A DNA stretch of 64,000 bases from Halorussus aquaticus (lineage in GTDB: Archaea > Halobacteriota > Halobacteria > Halobacteriales > Haladaptataceae): positions 3,038,001 through 3,102,000 of the forward strand of contig NZ_CP100400.1 of assembly GCF_024218795.1 (NCBI RefSeq), written 5' to 3'. The position numbers and the translations under genes were made by a program. The first letter of the stretch is position 1. Each line of letters opens with the position of its first letter. Under the pieces are notes generated by a model, which did not search any database, was not told the origin of the DNA, and saw only the letters and a list, made by a program, of their open reading frames with translations. Below, one piece after another: positions 1-7,242 of the stretch.

Positions 1-83
1 CCATCCACGACTGCCACTGCAGTTTTCGAGACGGGTGACGTTTCGATTCGAGAGCAGGTGTCCGAACGCGGATAATCGGGTAC

Positions 84-118
84 GAGGGAACGGATCTCTT
101 AGGAGGGAACGGATTTCT
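84..118. repeat. Direct repeat pair, 16 nt, in the origin region
   Basis: GAGGGAACGGATCTCT (84-99) is followed after 3 nt by GAGGGAACGGATTTCT (103-118), one mismatch. It sits outside the ORB pair. Function unknown; it could be an additional initiator or regulator contact site. Confidence 0.6.
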
Positions 119-226
119 CGTCGGGAGTCTCACGCCAGCCTGTGTATTGTTATCGAAAGCCACTGTTGGAGAAGGCTGAGTTGGATGTCGAGGGGCGAAG
201 AGAGGGTTCTGTATCAGCGGGCACCT

Positions 227-253
227 CCCCCACCCCTTCGTTTCGGGTGGAAC
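227..253 (-). other. Origin recognition box 1 (ORB1)
   Basis: Read on the minus strand this is GTTCCACCCGAAACGAAG followed by GGGTGGGGG. The first 25 positions match ORB2 at 24 of 25 bases in inverted orientation. The partial dyad around GAAAC plus the trailing G-string is the form described for haloarchaeal Orc1/Cdc6 binding sites. Confidence 0.8.
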
Positions 254-290
254 GCCATAGAGGCGGGGAGGGGTGGTCAGAGAAACTGCC

Positions 291-400
291 TAGATAGTAG
301 AAACCTTTATTACAATAGCTGGAAAACAATACCCACAAACCAATCTTTCTTCTGGAAGTTGAGTGAGGTCGCTGTTTGTTTAACGGACTTTTCCAGCGAA
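291..400. other. AT-rich candidate duplex unwinding element
   Basis: AT-rich stretch in an otherwise GC-rich region, lying between the inverted ORB1 and ORB2. It contains runs such as AAACCTTTATTACAATAG and TTGTTTAACGG. A further half-ORB-like string TTTCCAGCGAAACG lies at 390-403. The position between convergent ORBs is the usual place for the unwinding element in haloarchaeal origins. Confidence 0.6.
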
Positions 401-440
401 ACGTGACTACCGCCGACCCCACGACCCTCCCTCCGCCAAC

Positions 441-469
441 TCCACCTGAAACGAAGGGGTGGGGGTGGG
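441..469 (+). other. Origin recognition box 2 (ORB2), inverted to ORB1
   Basis: TCCACCTGAAACGAAGGGGT followed by GGGGGTGGG. Same core and G-tail as ORB1 in the opposite orientation; together they flank the AT-rich segment with the G-tails pointing outwards. Confidence 0.8.
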
Positions 470-635
470 TGAACCTCCGACCGACCGATATCCGCCGTCG
501 AACTGCCCCGGTCTTCCGACTCTCGACTACGGTTCGTCTCCCGTCCACTTCGACTTCAGGTTCGACTGTTTGGTTGCCGCAGTCCGGAGTCTAAAGCGGG
601 TCCACCCGCCACGTCGCTTGATTTCTGTCCTCTAT

Positions 636-660
636 ACCCCACCGTTTCAACTGGAACCAC
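636..660 (-). other. Degenerate ORB-like box (ORB3)
   Basis: ACCCCACCGTTTCAACTGGA followed by ACCAC on the plus strand. It keeps the ACCCC, CGTTTC and TGGAAC parts of ORB1 in the same orientation, but the CTT between ACCCC and CGTTTC is AC. Probably a weaker initiator site. Confidence 0.5.
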
Positions 661-765
661 GCCTCCGCCGGTTCCCTCGTTCGAATTGCGGTCTTTCATC
701 TGCTCTCCCTCACGTTTCCTCTGTTTCCTCGACTTCTCTACCTGCCTCGTTTGCTCTATCCTTCT

Positions 766-805
766 CGTCTACTCTGTTCCCGTCTACTCTGTTCCCGTCT
801 CCTCT
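766..805. repeat. 15-nt tandem repeat in a polypyrimidine tract
   Basis: The unit CGTCTACTCTGTTCC occurs at 766-780 and 781-795 with a partial third copy at 796-805. It sits inside a C/T-rich run on the plus strand from about 690 to 840. No coding signal. Confidence 0.7.
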
Positions 806-872
806 ATCGTTTTCGTCCGTCTGTCTCGGTCGTCGGGTGAAATCAAACCACCGACCCAAATGATGTATTAGA

Positions 873-941
873 TTTTATATATGGACGTTACTGAGACATT
901 TTACACATAGGCGTTACTGAGTCATCGGTGTTCGTGACTCA
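873..941 (+). promoter_or_regulatory. TATA-like box, direct repeat and inverted repeat upstream of arvA
   Basis: A strong TATA-like stretch (TTTTATATAT, 873-882) is followed by a 16-nt imperfect direct repeat (GACGTTACTGAGACAT, 884-899; GGCGTTACTGAGTCAT, 910-925). The second copy overlaps a perfect 7-bp inverted repeat, TGAGTCA (918-924) and TGACTCA (935-941). No gene starts within 30 nt, so this may be an upstream promoter with operator sites or the promoter of a short RNA. Confidence 0.45.
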
Positions 942-1033
942 GCGATTCTCGAGCTATCGCCCGATATACTCACCGCGATCCGACCGATCAGTGCTACCGA
1001 ATAGACATCTTCCAGAGTGGTGTCTGACATAGG

Positions 1034-1039
1034 TTTAAG
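1034..1039 (+). promoter_or_regulatory. Proximal TATA-like box of the arvABC operon
   Basis: TTTAAG lies about 80 nt before the arvA start, predicting a leader of about 50 nt. That fits the GGAGG Shine-Dalgarno sequence at 1105-1109, which would be unused on a leaderless message. Confidence 0.5.
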
Positions 1040-1114
1040 TAGGTGGGATATAGTTGTTCGCGCAACAGCCCCGTGACGGTTCCGTTCGCCGATAGTGGGG
1101 TCTGGGAGGAAAGG

Positions 1115-1756
1115 ATGGGATTGTTTACGGACCTGAAAGACAGCATTTCCCGCGTTACGGACAAGCTCTTCTCCGCGCAGGAGCCGAAGCGTATTGGTAT
1201 CTACGGCCCGCCGAATGCCGGAAAAACGACCCTCGCGAATCGCATCGCACGCGACTGGACCGGCGACGCGGTCGGTCCCGAGAGTCACATTCCGCACGAG
1301 ACTCGCCGGGCACGTCGAAAAGAAAACGTCGAAATCGAGCGCGACGGCAAGACGGTGTCCATCGACATCGTCGACACGCCGGGCGTGACGACCAAAGTGG
1401 ACTACGAGGAGTTCCTCGACCACGACATGGAGAAAGACGACGCCGTGCGTCGTTCTCGTGAGGCTACGGAGGGCGTCGCAGAGGCGATGCACTGGCTCCG
1501 CGAGGACGTCGACGGGGTCATCTACGTGCTCGACAGCACCACCGACCCCTTCACGCAGGTCAACACCATGCTCATCGGTATCATCGAGAGTCAGGACCTC
1601 CCGGTTCTCATTCTCGCCAACAAGACCGACCTCGAGGACTCGAGCGTCCAGCGCATCCGCAACGCCTTCCCGCAACACGAGACGATTCCGCTCTCCGCGC
1701 TCGAAGGCGACAACATGGACGAAGTGTACGCCAAAATCGCGGAGTACTTCGGGTGA
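1115..1756 (+). CDS. arvA: Era-like small GTPase ArvA/OapA (archaeal vesiculating GTPase)
   Basis: 213-residue Ras/Era-like GTPase. Visible motifs are the P-loop GPPNAGKT (31-38), DTPG (87-90), NKTD (169-172) and a SAL G5 motif (194-196). Homologues in Haloferax volcanii are required for extracellular vesicle formation, and the family is also called origin-associated protein A. The start at 1115 is chosen because GGAGG lies 5 nt upstream and the GTPase fold begins shortly after; an in-frame upstream extension to 1043 would lie almost on the TATA box. It heads an operon with arvB (4-nt gap) and arvC. The vesicle role is known for the family and inferred here. Confidence 0.9.
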   Translation: MGLFTDLKDSISRVTDKLFSAQEPKRIGIYGPPNAGKTTLANRIARDWTGDAVGPESHIPHETRRARRKENVEIERDGKTVSIDIVDTPGVTTKVDYEEFLDHDMEKDDAVRRSREATEGVAEAMHWLREDVDGVIYVLDSTTDPFTQVNTMLIGIIESQDLPVLILANKTDLEDSSVQRIRNAFPQHETIPLSALEGDNMDEVYAKIAEYFG

Positions 1757-1760
1757 TACC

Positions 1761-2150
1761 ATGCCGGAAGTGACAGAGGACGACCCGAACGGCGGCGTCC
1801 AGATCGACCTCATCGGTGCCGACCGCATGGCCGAGATGGCTTCGATGGAGAAGATACGGATGATTCTGGACGGGGTGCGCGACGGCAACATCGTCATCCT
1901 CGAAACGGGACTCTCGCCCGACGAGGAGAGCAAACTCATCGAGGTGACGATGACAGAAATCAGTCCCGACGAGTTCAACGGCATCGAAATCGAAACCTAC
2001 CCGCGCTCGGAGACCGCCGACCAGAGCTTCCTCGACCGATTGATGGGCAAGGAGTCCACGCAGAAGCTCACCGTCATCGGTCCGGCGAACCAGATAGAGA
2101 CGCTCCACAAGGACGAGAACCTCATCAGCGCCCTCGTCTCTCGTAAATAA
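1761..2150 (+). CDS. arvB: ArvB/OapB family protein (DUF2073)
   Basis: 129-residue soluble acidic protein of the archaeal DUF2073/OapB family, found next to the Era-like GTPase. It has no enzyme motif that I recognise. It starts 4 nt after the arvA stop, and its TAA overlaps the A of the arvC ATG, so the three genes are almost certainly co-transcribed and probably translationally coupled. It is presumed to act with ArvA at the membrane; that is inference from gene association. Confidence 0.88.
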   Translation: MPEVTEDDPNGGVQIDLIGADRMAEMASMEKIRMILDGVRDGNIVILETGLSPDEESKLIEVTMTEISPDEFNGIEIETYPRSETADQSFLDRLMGKESTQKLTVIGPANQIETLHKDENLISALVSRK

Positions 2151-2881
2151 TGCCTCACCAGTGTACCAACTGCGGCCGGTCGTTTCAGGACGGTTCGAAG
2201 CAGATGCTCTCGGGCTGTCCCGACTGCGGCGGCAACAAGTTCCAGTTTCAGCCCGCGGGGGCCGCAGAGCGGAACACTGGTGAGACCGGGTCGAGAACGG
2301 CGTCGCAGGCGACCCAACCGAAGAAGACGCCAGAAAACGTCGGTTCGGACGCCGACGGTGCACCCGAAACCGGGGGCGGAGACCGTGGCAGCGCCGTCGA
2401 CAGGGCGGCCGCCACGGTTCGTGACTGGGTCGGTACGGGGGACGACACCGAGACGCAGAACCCCCGAGCAACTACTCAGACAGACCGTTCCGGGAACCCC
2501 GGCCCTCGGACCTCGACCTCCTCGACCGGAAGTGCCGCTCCCGTCGCCGAGGATTCGGCGCAGGCCGACGCTCGCCGGGACGTCGTCAACGAGTCGGAAC
2601 TCCCCGACGAACCGGCGAACGCCGGTCCGGACACGGTACCGAAGGGCGATTCGGACACGGGAGCGAACGTCGTCGATACCCCCGACGACGAGAATCCCGG
2701 TCTCGAAGAACTCCGGGAGGAACTCAACAGCCAGTTCGAGAGCATCCGCATCGTCGAACCCGGCCAGTACGAACTCAACCTGATGGAACTGTACGAGCGC
2801 GAGGAGTACATCATCTCGCTGAAGGAGGACGGTAAGTACGTCATCGAGGTCCCGGACGCGTGGGACGCGACCGAGCGCTGA
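2150..2881 (+). CDS. arvC: ArvC/OapC family zinc-ribbon protein
   Basis: 243 residues. The N-terminal zinc ribbon has C5-x2-C8 and C23-x2-C26. A long low-complexity acidic, Ser/Thr/Gly-rich linker (about 40-180) follows, then a compact C-terminal domain (about 185-243) containing IRIVEPGQYELNLMEL and a hydrophobic strand-rich end. This domain order matches OapC/ArvC. It is the last gene of the arv operon and overlaps the arvB stop by 1 nt. Confidence 0.88.
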   Translation: MPHQCTNCGRSFQDGSKQMLSGCPDCGGNKFQFQPAGAAERNTGETGSRTASQATQPKKTPENVGSDADGAPETGGGDRGSAVDRAAATVRDWVGTGDDTETQNPRATTQTDRSGNPGPRTSTSSTGSAAPVAEDSAQADARRDVVNESELPDEPANAGPDTVPKGDSDTGANVVDTPDDENPGLEELREELNSQFESIRIVEPGQYELNLMELYEREEYIISLKEDGKYVIEVPDAWDATER

Positions 2882-3091
2882 CTCTCTGTCACTGAGGCAC
2901 CTCACAACCTACTCGAGCGAACGACTCCCCACATCCCGAAGACTACCACGCCCAGAGACTCCCGTCCCATCCCCAGACCACCCTACTGAAAGGCTCGCCC
3001 GAACTACGACGCCGCGAGACCTCCGAAACGACCACGCTGCGAGGGCTTCGCAAAACTGTTTAGCCCGTGCTTCTCAAACTTCGGTATCCGA

Positions 3092-4570
3092 ATGCTCGAC
3101 GACGCCAAGCGACGACTCCAGAGCGTCGCGTTCCTCTTCCCGGCCGCGCTGGCCCGTCTCGGCCTCCTCGACCGAGAGAAGGGCGAGGAGGCGTTCGACC
3201 TCGCGGTCCCGGTGATGGTCACCGGCGGGATGCGAACGCTGCTCCGGGTCGCCGACTTCTTCATGGTCGGACGCGCGCTCGGCGACGAGGCGGTCGCCGC
3301 GCTCGAACTCGGCTTCCAGTACTTCTTCATCCCCTTCGGTCTCTCGCTGGCGCTGACCAGCGGGACCATCAGCGTCGTCTCGCGGTTCGAGGGCGCGGGC
3401 GAACACGAGAAGGCCAACTTCACCATCAAGCAGTCGCTCTGGTTGGCGCTCCTGCTCGCAGTGCCCATCACCGCGGCGACGTGGGTGTACGCCGAACCGA
3501 TGATAGACGTGCTTACCGACGACCCCGAGACCATCCGACTCGGCGCTATCTACCTCAAAATCATCATGCTCTCGGTCTCGTTCCGGTTCTGGAGCATGAT
3601 AGCCGCCCGCGCGCTGGCAGGGGTCGGTGACACCCGGACCCCGATGTACGTCCGCCTGCTCACGCTGCCGACGAACATCTTCCTCAACGCGGTCCTCATC
3701 TTCGGGTTCGGTCCGTTCCCCGAACTGGGCGTCGCGGGCGCGGCGTGGGGCACTGCCCTCGCGAACGTTCTCGCGGCGACAATCTTCACGGGCGCGCTCC
3801 TCTCGGGACGGTATTCGGTCCGTCTGCCGCTCGGCGGTAAGCAGTGGGACTGGTCGATAGCGACCGAAATCGTCCGCGTCGGCCTGCCGCTCGCGGGGAC
3901 CCGACTCTCCCGGACGCTCGGTCGGTTCCCCTTCCTGCTGGTCCTCACCACGCTCGGGACGCCGGTGGTCGCGGCCTACGCCATCGGTCGGCGGGTCATG
4001 CTGCTCGCACTGATGCCCGCGTGGGGGTACTCCACGGCCTCGTCGACGCTGGTCGGTCAGTCCATCGGGGCGGGGAACGACCGCGAGGCCACCGAGTACG
4101 GCTGGCAGACCCTGCGAATCGCGCTCGTGACGCAACTGCTCATCGGCGCGGCGCTGTTCGCGGTGGCCCGGCCGATCGCGGTGGCGTTCGGCACCAGTCA
4201 CGTCGACCTCACGGTCACCTTCGTTCGCGTGTTCGGTCTGGGCGTCGCGGCGTTCAGCGTCTCGCGGACGATGCGCGGGGGCCTGCGCGGCGCGGGCGAC
4301 ACGCGGTGGCCCTTCTACGGGGCGTTCGCCGGGACCTACCTGTTCAAGCTTCCGGTGGCCTTACTCGCGGTCGCGCCCGGGGTCGCCCTGTTCGAGATCG
4401 CTGGCTGGCAGTTCACGCCGGGTCTCGGATTCGGTCTCGTGGCGGTGTACGCCTCCATCCTCGGCGATATGTATCTCCGGGCGGGTGTCAACGTCTTCCG
4501 GTTCTGGACCGGCAAGTGGAAGCAGGTCGCCCGCGAGTCCGACATCGGGGCCGGAACCGGTGCGGACTGA
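3092..4570 (+). CDS. MATE family multidrug/organic cation exporter
   Basis: 492-residue integral membrane protein with about 12 hydrophobic segments and the MATE pattern. The first helix region reads DLAVPVMVTGGMRTLLRVADFFMVG, and a second MATE repeat starts near 250 (GLPLAGTRLSRTLGRFPFLL). It would exchange Na+ or H+ for organic cations at the cytoplasmic membrane; the substrate cannot be inferred. A TATA-like TTTAGC at 3059-3064 puts transcription at or next to the ATG, so the message is probably leaderless. Confidence 0.88.
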   Translation: MLDDAKRRLQSVAFLFPAALARLGLLDREKGEEAFDLAVPVMVTGGMRTLLRVADFFMVGRALGDEAVAALELGFQYFFIPFGLSLALTSGTISVVSRFEGAGEHEKANFTIKQSLWLALLLAVPITAATWVYAEPMIDVLTDDPETIRLGAIYLKIIMLSVSFRFWSMIAARALAGVGDTRTPMYVRLLTLPTNIFLNAVLIFGFGPFPELGVAGAAWGTALANVLAATIFTGALLSGRYSVRLPLGGKQWDWSIATEIVRVGLPLAGTRLSRTLGRFPFLLVLTTLGTPVVAAYAIGRRVMLLALMPAWGYSTASSTLVGQSIGAGNDREATEYGWQTLRIALVTQLLIGAALFAVARPIAVAFGTSHVDLTVTFVRVFGLGVAAFSVSRTMRGGLRGAGDTRWPFYGAFAGTYLFKLPVALLAVAPGVALFEIAGWQFTPGLGFGLVAVYASILGDMYLRAGVNVFRFWTGKWKQVARESDIGAGTGAD

Positions 4571-4649
4571 CGATTCGTCGCGGCACGTCGGGACCGGACT
4601 CGCGGACTAAACCTGACAGTTTTAAGCGCTCGCGTCCGAACGAATCGGT

Positions 4650-4742
4650 ATGAGCAAGGCAACCAAGATCGTCGTCGCAACGGTCGGTATCACCGCGGTT
4701 CTGTCAGTCGCACTTCTCGCGAACCTCTGGCTCGCCGCCTGA
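4650..4742 (+). CDS. 30-residue single-span membrane microprotein
   Basis: Small ORF with a basic N-terminus (MSKATK) and one hydrophobic segment (about residues 7-28) ending WLAA. TTTAAG at 4621-4626 lies 24-29 nt before the ATG, as in leaderless haloarchaeal genes. Its stop codon overlaps the next start (TGATG), implying translational coupling to the downstream gene. I do not recognise the family. Promoter spacing and coupling make it more credible than a random ORF of this size. Confidence 0.65.
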   Translation: MSKATKIVVATVGITAVLSVALLANLWLAA

Positions 4743-5512
4743 TGTTCGAAGAACGGTCGCTGTCCGGGGAGATGGCCGCAGTTCGGGACGCCCACGCGCC
4801 CGACGCGCTGGTGCTGGACTCGGGGACGGACTTCGAGACGCTCGACCCCGCGCGGGCCGAGGACCTCGGCCTGCTCGTGGACGCGCTCGACCCGCTCGCG
4901 TACCCGAACGAGTGGCTCCCCGAGGACACGCCCGAACTCCTCCGCCGGTTCGCCTCCACGGACTTCACGGTGGGGATGCCCGGTGACGGGAGCGTCGCGT
5001 GGACGCGCCAGACCGACCCGCCGGTCGCGTTCGTGAAGGCTCGCGTGCAAGGTTCACCCGACGACTTCGTGGACTTCCTTCTCGCGGAGGCGCTGGTGGA
5101 GATCGGCACGCAACTGCCCGAACACTTCCTCGGGTTCTTCGAGGACCGGTACCTCGAACTCGACGCCGCGCTCCCCTTCGACGGCGGCAGCGTCTACCAG
5201 ATCGCGACCGCGCTGTACGACGCGTACGTCGGACTCCACACTAGGGAGGTCTTCGCGGAGTGGGACGACGGCTTCCCCCGTCTGTTCGCGGCGTGGCAGG
5301 ACGCGGGCGAACGCATCGAGCCTCGACTCGACGGACTCCCGTCGTCGATGGCCCGCGACGAGACCGACTTCGCGGACGCGGCGGAGTTCGCCTGCGCCGC
5401 GGTCAAACACGAACTCGAACTCCCCGCGCCGTTCGCGGCGCTCGACACGCAAGCCTACCGCAGTCACGGTGCGGAGTACGCCGTGAAGTGGGCGGAGAAG
5501 ACGTTCGAGTGA
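4742..5512 (+). CDS. Conserved haloarchaeal protein of unknown function
   Basis: 256-residue soluble, strongly acidic protein with no signal peptide and no membrane span. It has no enzyme motif that I recognise. It is coupled to the 30-residue membrane microprotein (1-nt overlap), so the two may work together, for example with the microprotein as a membrane anchor; this is only inferred from the overlap. Haloarchaeal codon use throughout supports a real gene. Confidence 0.8.
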   Translation: MFEERSLSGEMAAVRDAHAPDALVLDSGTDFETLDPARAEDLGLLVDALDPLAYPNEWLPEDTPELLRRFASTDFTVGMPGDGSVAWTRQTDPPVAFVKARVQGSPDDFVDFLLAEALVEIGTQLPEHFLGFFEDRYLELDAALPFDGGSVYQIATALYDAYVGLHTREVFAEWDDGFPRLFAAWQDAGERIEPRLDGLPSSMARDETDFADAAEFACAAVKHELELPAPFAALDTQAYRSHGAEYAVKWAEKTFE

Positions 5513-5967
5513 GTCTCGGGGCGGTCGAGTGACGGGCCTCGGACGGGCGAGTTGGTTCCCACACGCTCAAGTTCCGAGATAATACCAGTGAGCGGATCTC
5601 TCGAAGGATTTCAAATTCCCGCAACGATTTTAGTAATCGACAGCTAGCGTTGAATTGGTCGAACCATGAGCGACTACTGGGATGTGCGCCGCGACGCACA
5701 CAGCTAGGAGGAACAGCTATATCCCGACGCCGACGAAGAAGAGCGCGTCGAGGATTCGACGACCGAGTGAGCGACCCACGCTCGCGTTCGATACGTCTTC
5801 CATCAGTGCGACTATTCCCGCACCGCCGTGTCACCATCGTAGCACCGACTACGTTACTGCTGTAATACCGAGCATCCTTGCGCGCCATCACCCACCGTGA
5901 CAGTACGTCACCCCTCCGCTTCGTCTGGAAGTACTGATAGTTACTGACCGCAACTCTTCGGACGGAT
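5513..5967. other. Intergenic region with one interrupted small ORF
   Basis: Between the unknown gene on the plus strand and the ferredoxin gene on the minus strand. Apart from the interrupted reading frame at 5666-5770 I see no coding signal, RNA gene or strong repeat. Confidence 0.6.
5666..5770 (+). pseudogene. Small acidic ORF interrupted by an in-frame TAG
   Basis: The frame reads MSDYWDVRRDAHS, then TAG (5705-5707), then EEQLYPDADEEERVEDSTTE and TGA. The part after the TAG keeps the frame and has typical acidic haloarchaeal composition. TTTAGTAA near 5630-5637 is correctly spaced for a leaderless start at 5666. Likely a decayed small protein gene; alternatively two separate short peptides or chance. 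No pyrrolysine genes are seen in the window to suggest readthrough. Confidence 0.4.
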
Positions 5968-6213
5968 TCAGGGGATTATCTGCTCGCCGTCGTCGTCGTA
6001 CACGCGGATGGCGTCCACAGGGCAGACCCGCGCGGCCATCTTGGCGTCGAACTCGGCGTCTTCGGGTATCTCGCGGACGAACAGGTCCTCCTCGTCCTCC
6101 TCGGCGTCGCGTAAGTCTGCCTTGCCGTCGTCGCGATTCTCGTCGAAGGCGTCCCACTCGGCGGTACACTGGAACATCCCGGTGCAGGTGTCGCGGTCGA
6201 ACTCGACTCGCAT
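5968..6213 (-). CDS. Small single-cluster ferredoxin
   Basis: 81-residue acidic ferredoxin, a soluble electron carrier. The cluster motif is C10-x2-M13-x2-C16 with a distant C64-P, so the second ligand position of the usual CxxCxxC is Met. Three cysteines imply a [3Fe-4S] cluster or a [4Fe-4S] cluster with one non-Cys ligand. The ATG at 6213 is chosen because the fold begins there (MRVEFDRDTC); an in-frame extension of 7 residues adds nothing family-like. A weak TATA-like element lies about 27 nt upstream. Confidence 0.88.
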   Translation of the reverse strand: MRVEFDRDTCTGMFQCTAEWDAFDENRDDGKADLRDAEEDEEDLFVREIPEDAEFDAKMAARVCPVDAIRVYDDDGEQIIP

Positions 6214-6307
6214 GGTCCGGCATTGAACGGGCACGTCCTAATCCCTGCCGGAGTCGGCGGTGTCCCGGAAACCGGTGACTTCGTCTCGAGAGTATGCGCT
6301 TGCTCCT

Positions 6308-7066
6308 TCAATTCGAGTCCACGTACCGTCGAAGCGCCTCGACGGTCGGGTCGAGGAACTCGGTGAGGTTCTCCTCGCGTTCGACGCCGGACTCCCACTC
6401 GTCGGGCGTCAGGTGGTCGCCGATTTCGTGCACGACGGCCGCGTCGGCGTCGCGGTACTCGGCCACCGCGAACATCGCCGCGGTCTCCATCCCGAGCGAG
6501 ACGACGCCTTCCTCGGCGTATCGCTCGATTTCGGGCACCGTCTCGCGGTAGTAGGCGCTCGTCGTCCACGTCGGCCCGCGGTGGGTGTCGACGCCCGCGT
6601 CCGAGAGCGAGGCGTCCAGCGCGTCCACGAGTTCGGGCGTCGCCCGAACCTCCTCGTCCGGCGGAAGGTAGTGGTACGAGACTCCCTCGTCGCGAATCGC
6701 TCGCGTCGGCAGGATGGCGTCGTTGGACGGAATCGACCGCTGGAGACAGCCACAGCCGCCGAGGATGCAGACGACTTCGGCACCCGCTGCGAGCAGGTTC
6801 TCCGTGACGATGGCGGTCACGGGGGCACCGATACCGAAGTCCCCGATGAATCCGACATCGTCGTTCAAGAGGTGGACTGACTGGCCCCTGACGACGTTCA
6901 CCGCGTCGTCGGCCCGGTCCGCTACTTCCTCGTAGAGCACGTCCTGAAACCCGAGAATCACGGCCGGAGGGACGTCCGGGAGACCGTCGTCCTGCTCGGC
7001 GACGGCCTCCGCGGGTGAGAACAGCGCCTCGGCGTCGTACTTATCACCGAAGTTAGGAATCGGCAT
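6308..7066 (-). CDS. Nucleoside phosphorylase (PNP/UDP family)
   Basis: 252-residue member of the PNP/uridine phosphorylase superfamily, cleaving a nucleoside with phosphate to base plus ribose-1-phosphate. Visible are a Gly-rich central segment (GDFGIGAPVTAIV), an ILGGCGCLQ segment and the nucleoside-binding SLGMETAAMFAVAEY with the conserved Met-Glu. The exact substrate (uridine or purine) cannot be assigned from sequence alone. Stand-alone gene on the minus strand. Confidence 0.88.
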   Translation of the reverse strand: MPIPNFGDKYDAEALFSPAEAVAEQDDGLPDVPPAVILGFQDVLYEEVADRADDAVNVVRGQSVHLLNDDVGFIGDFGIGAPVTAIVTENLLAAGAEVVCILGGCGCLQRSIPSNDAILPTRAIRDEGVSYHYLPPDEEVRATPELVDALDASLSDAGVDTHRGPTWTTSAYYRETVPEIERYAEEGVVSLGMETAAMFAVAEYRDADAAVVHEIGDHLTPDEWESGVEREENLTEFLDPTVEALRRYVDSN

Positions 7067-7242
7067 ACGAGAGGGTGTCCGACTGTTCGTAAAAACTTTC
7101 AGGTAGTGTGCGAACGACCCCCGATTGCCGAGGTCCCGTCGTCTACGTTCGAGTCGCTCGTTGGCCGAGTTCGAGTCGTTTACCGTCCGAGTCGAACCCG
7201 CTCGCCGTCCGATTCAGAACTCGTCGTCCGACGCGGAGTTAC

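Larger units (their letters stand above)
1..1040. other. Probable chromosomal replication origin (oriC1-type), gene-free
   Basis: About 1 kb without a convincing gene; the short ORFs here have un-haloarchaeal composition and overlap on both strands. It contains two inverted copies of a G-rich element of the archaeal ORB type (GAAACGAAGGGGTGGGGG core), a weaker third copy, an AT-rich stretch between the inverted pair, short direct repeats and a pyrimidine-rich tract. The next genes are arvA/oapA, B and C, which are known neighbours of oriC1 in haloarchaea (oap stands for origin-associated protein). The expected orc1/cdc6 gene is not in the window and would lie to the left of position 1. Origin function is inferred from these elements. 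Confidence 0.8.

Noticed and set aside
35..863. Overlapping short ORFs in the first kilobase
   Set aside because: They conflict with each other on both strands, have un-haloarchaeal composition and cover ORBs and the AT-rich origin segment.
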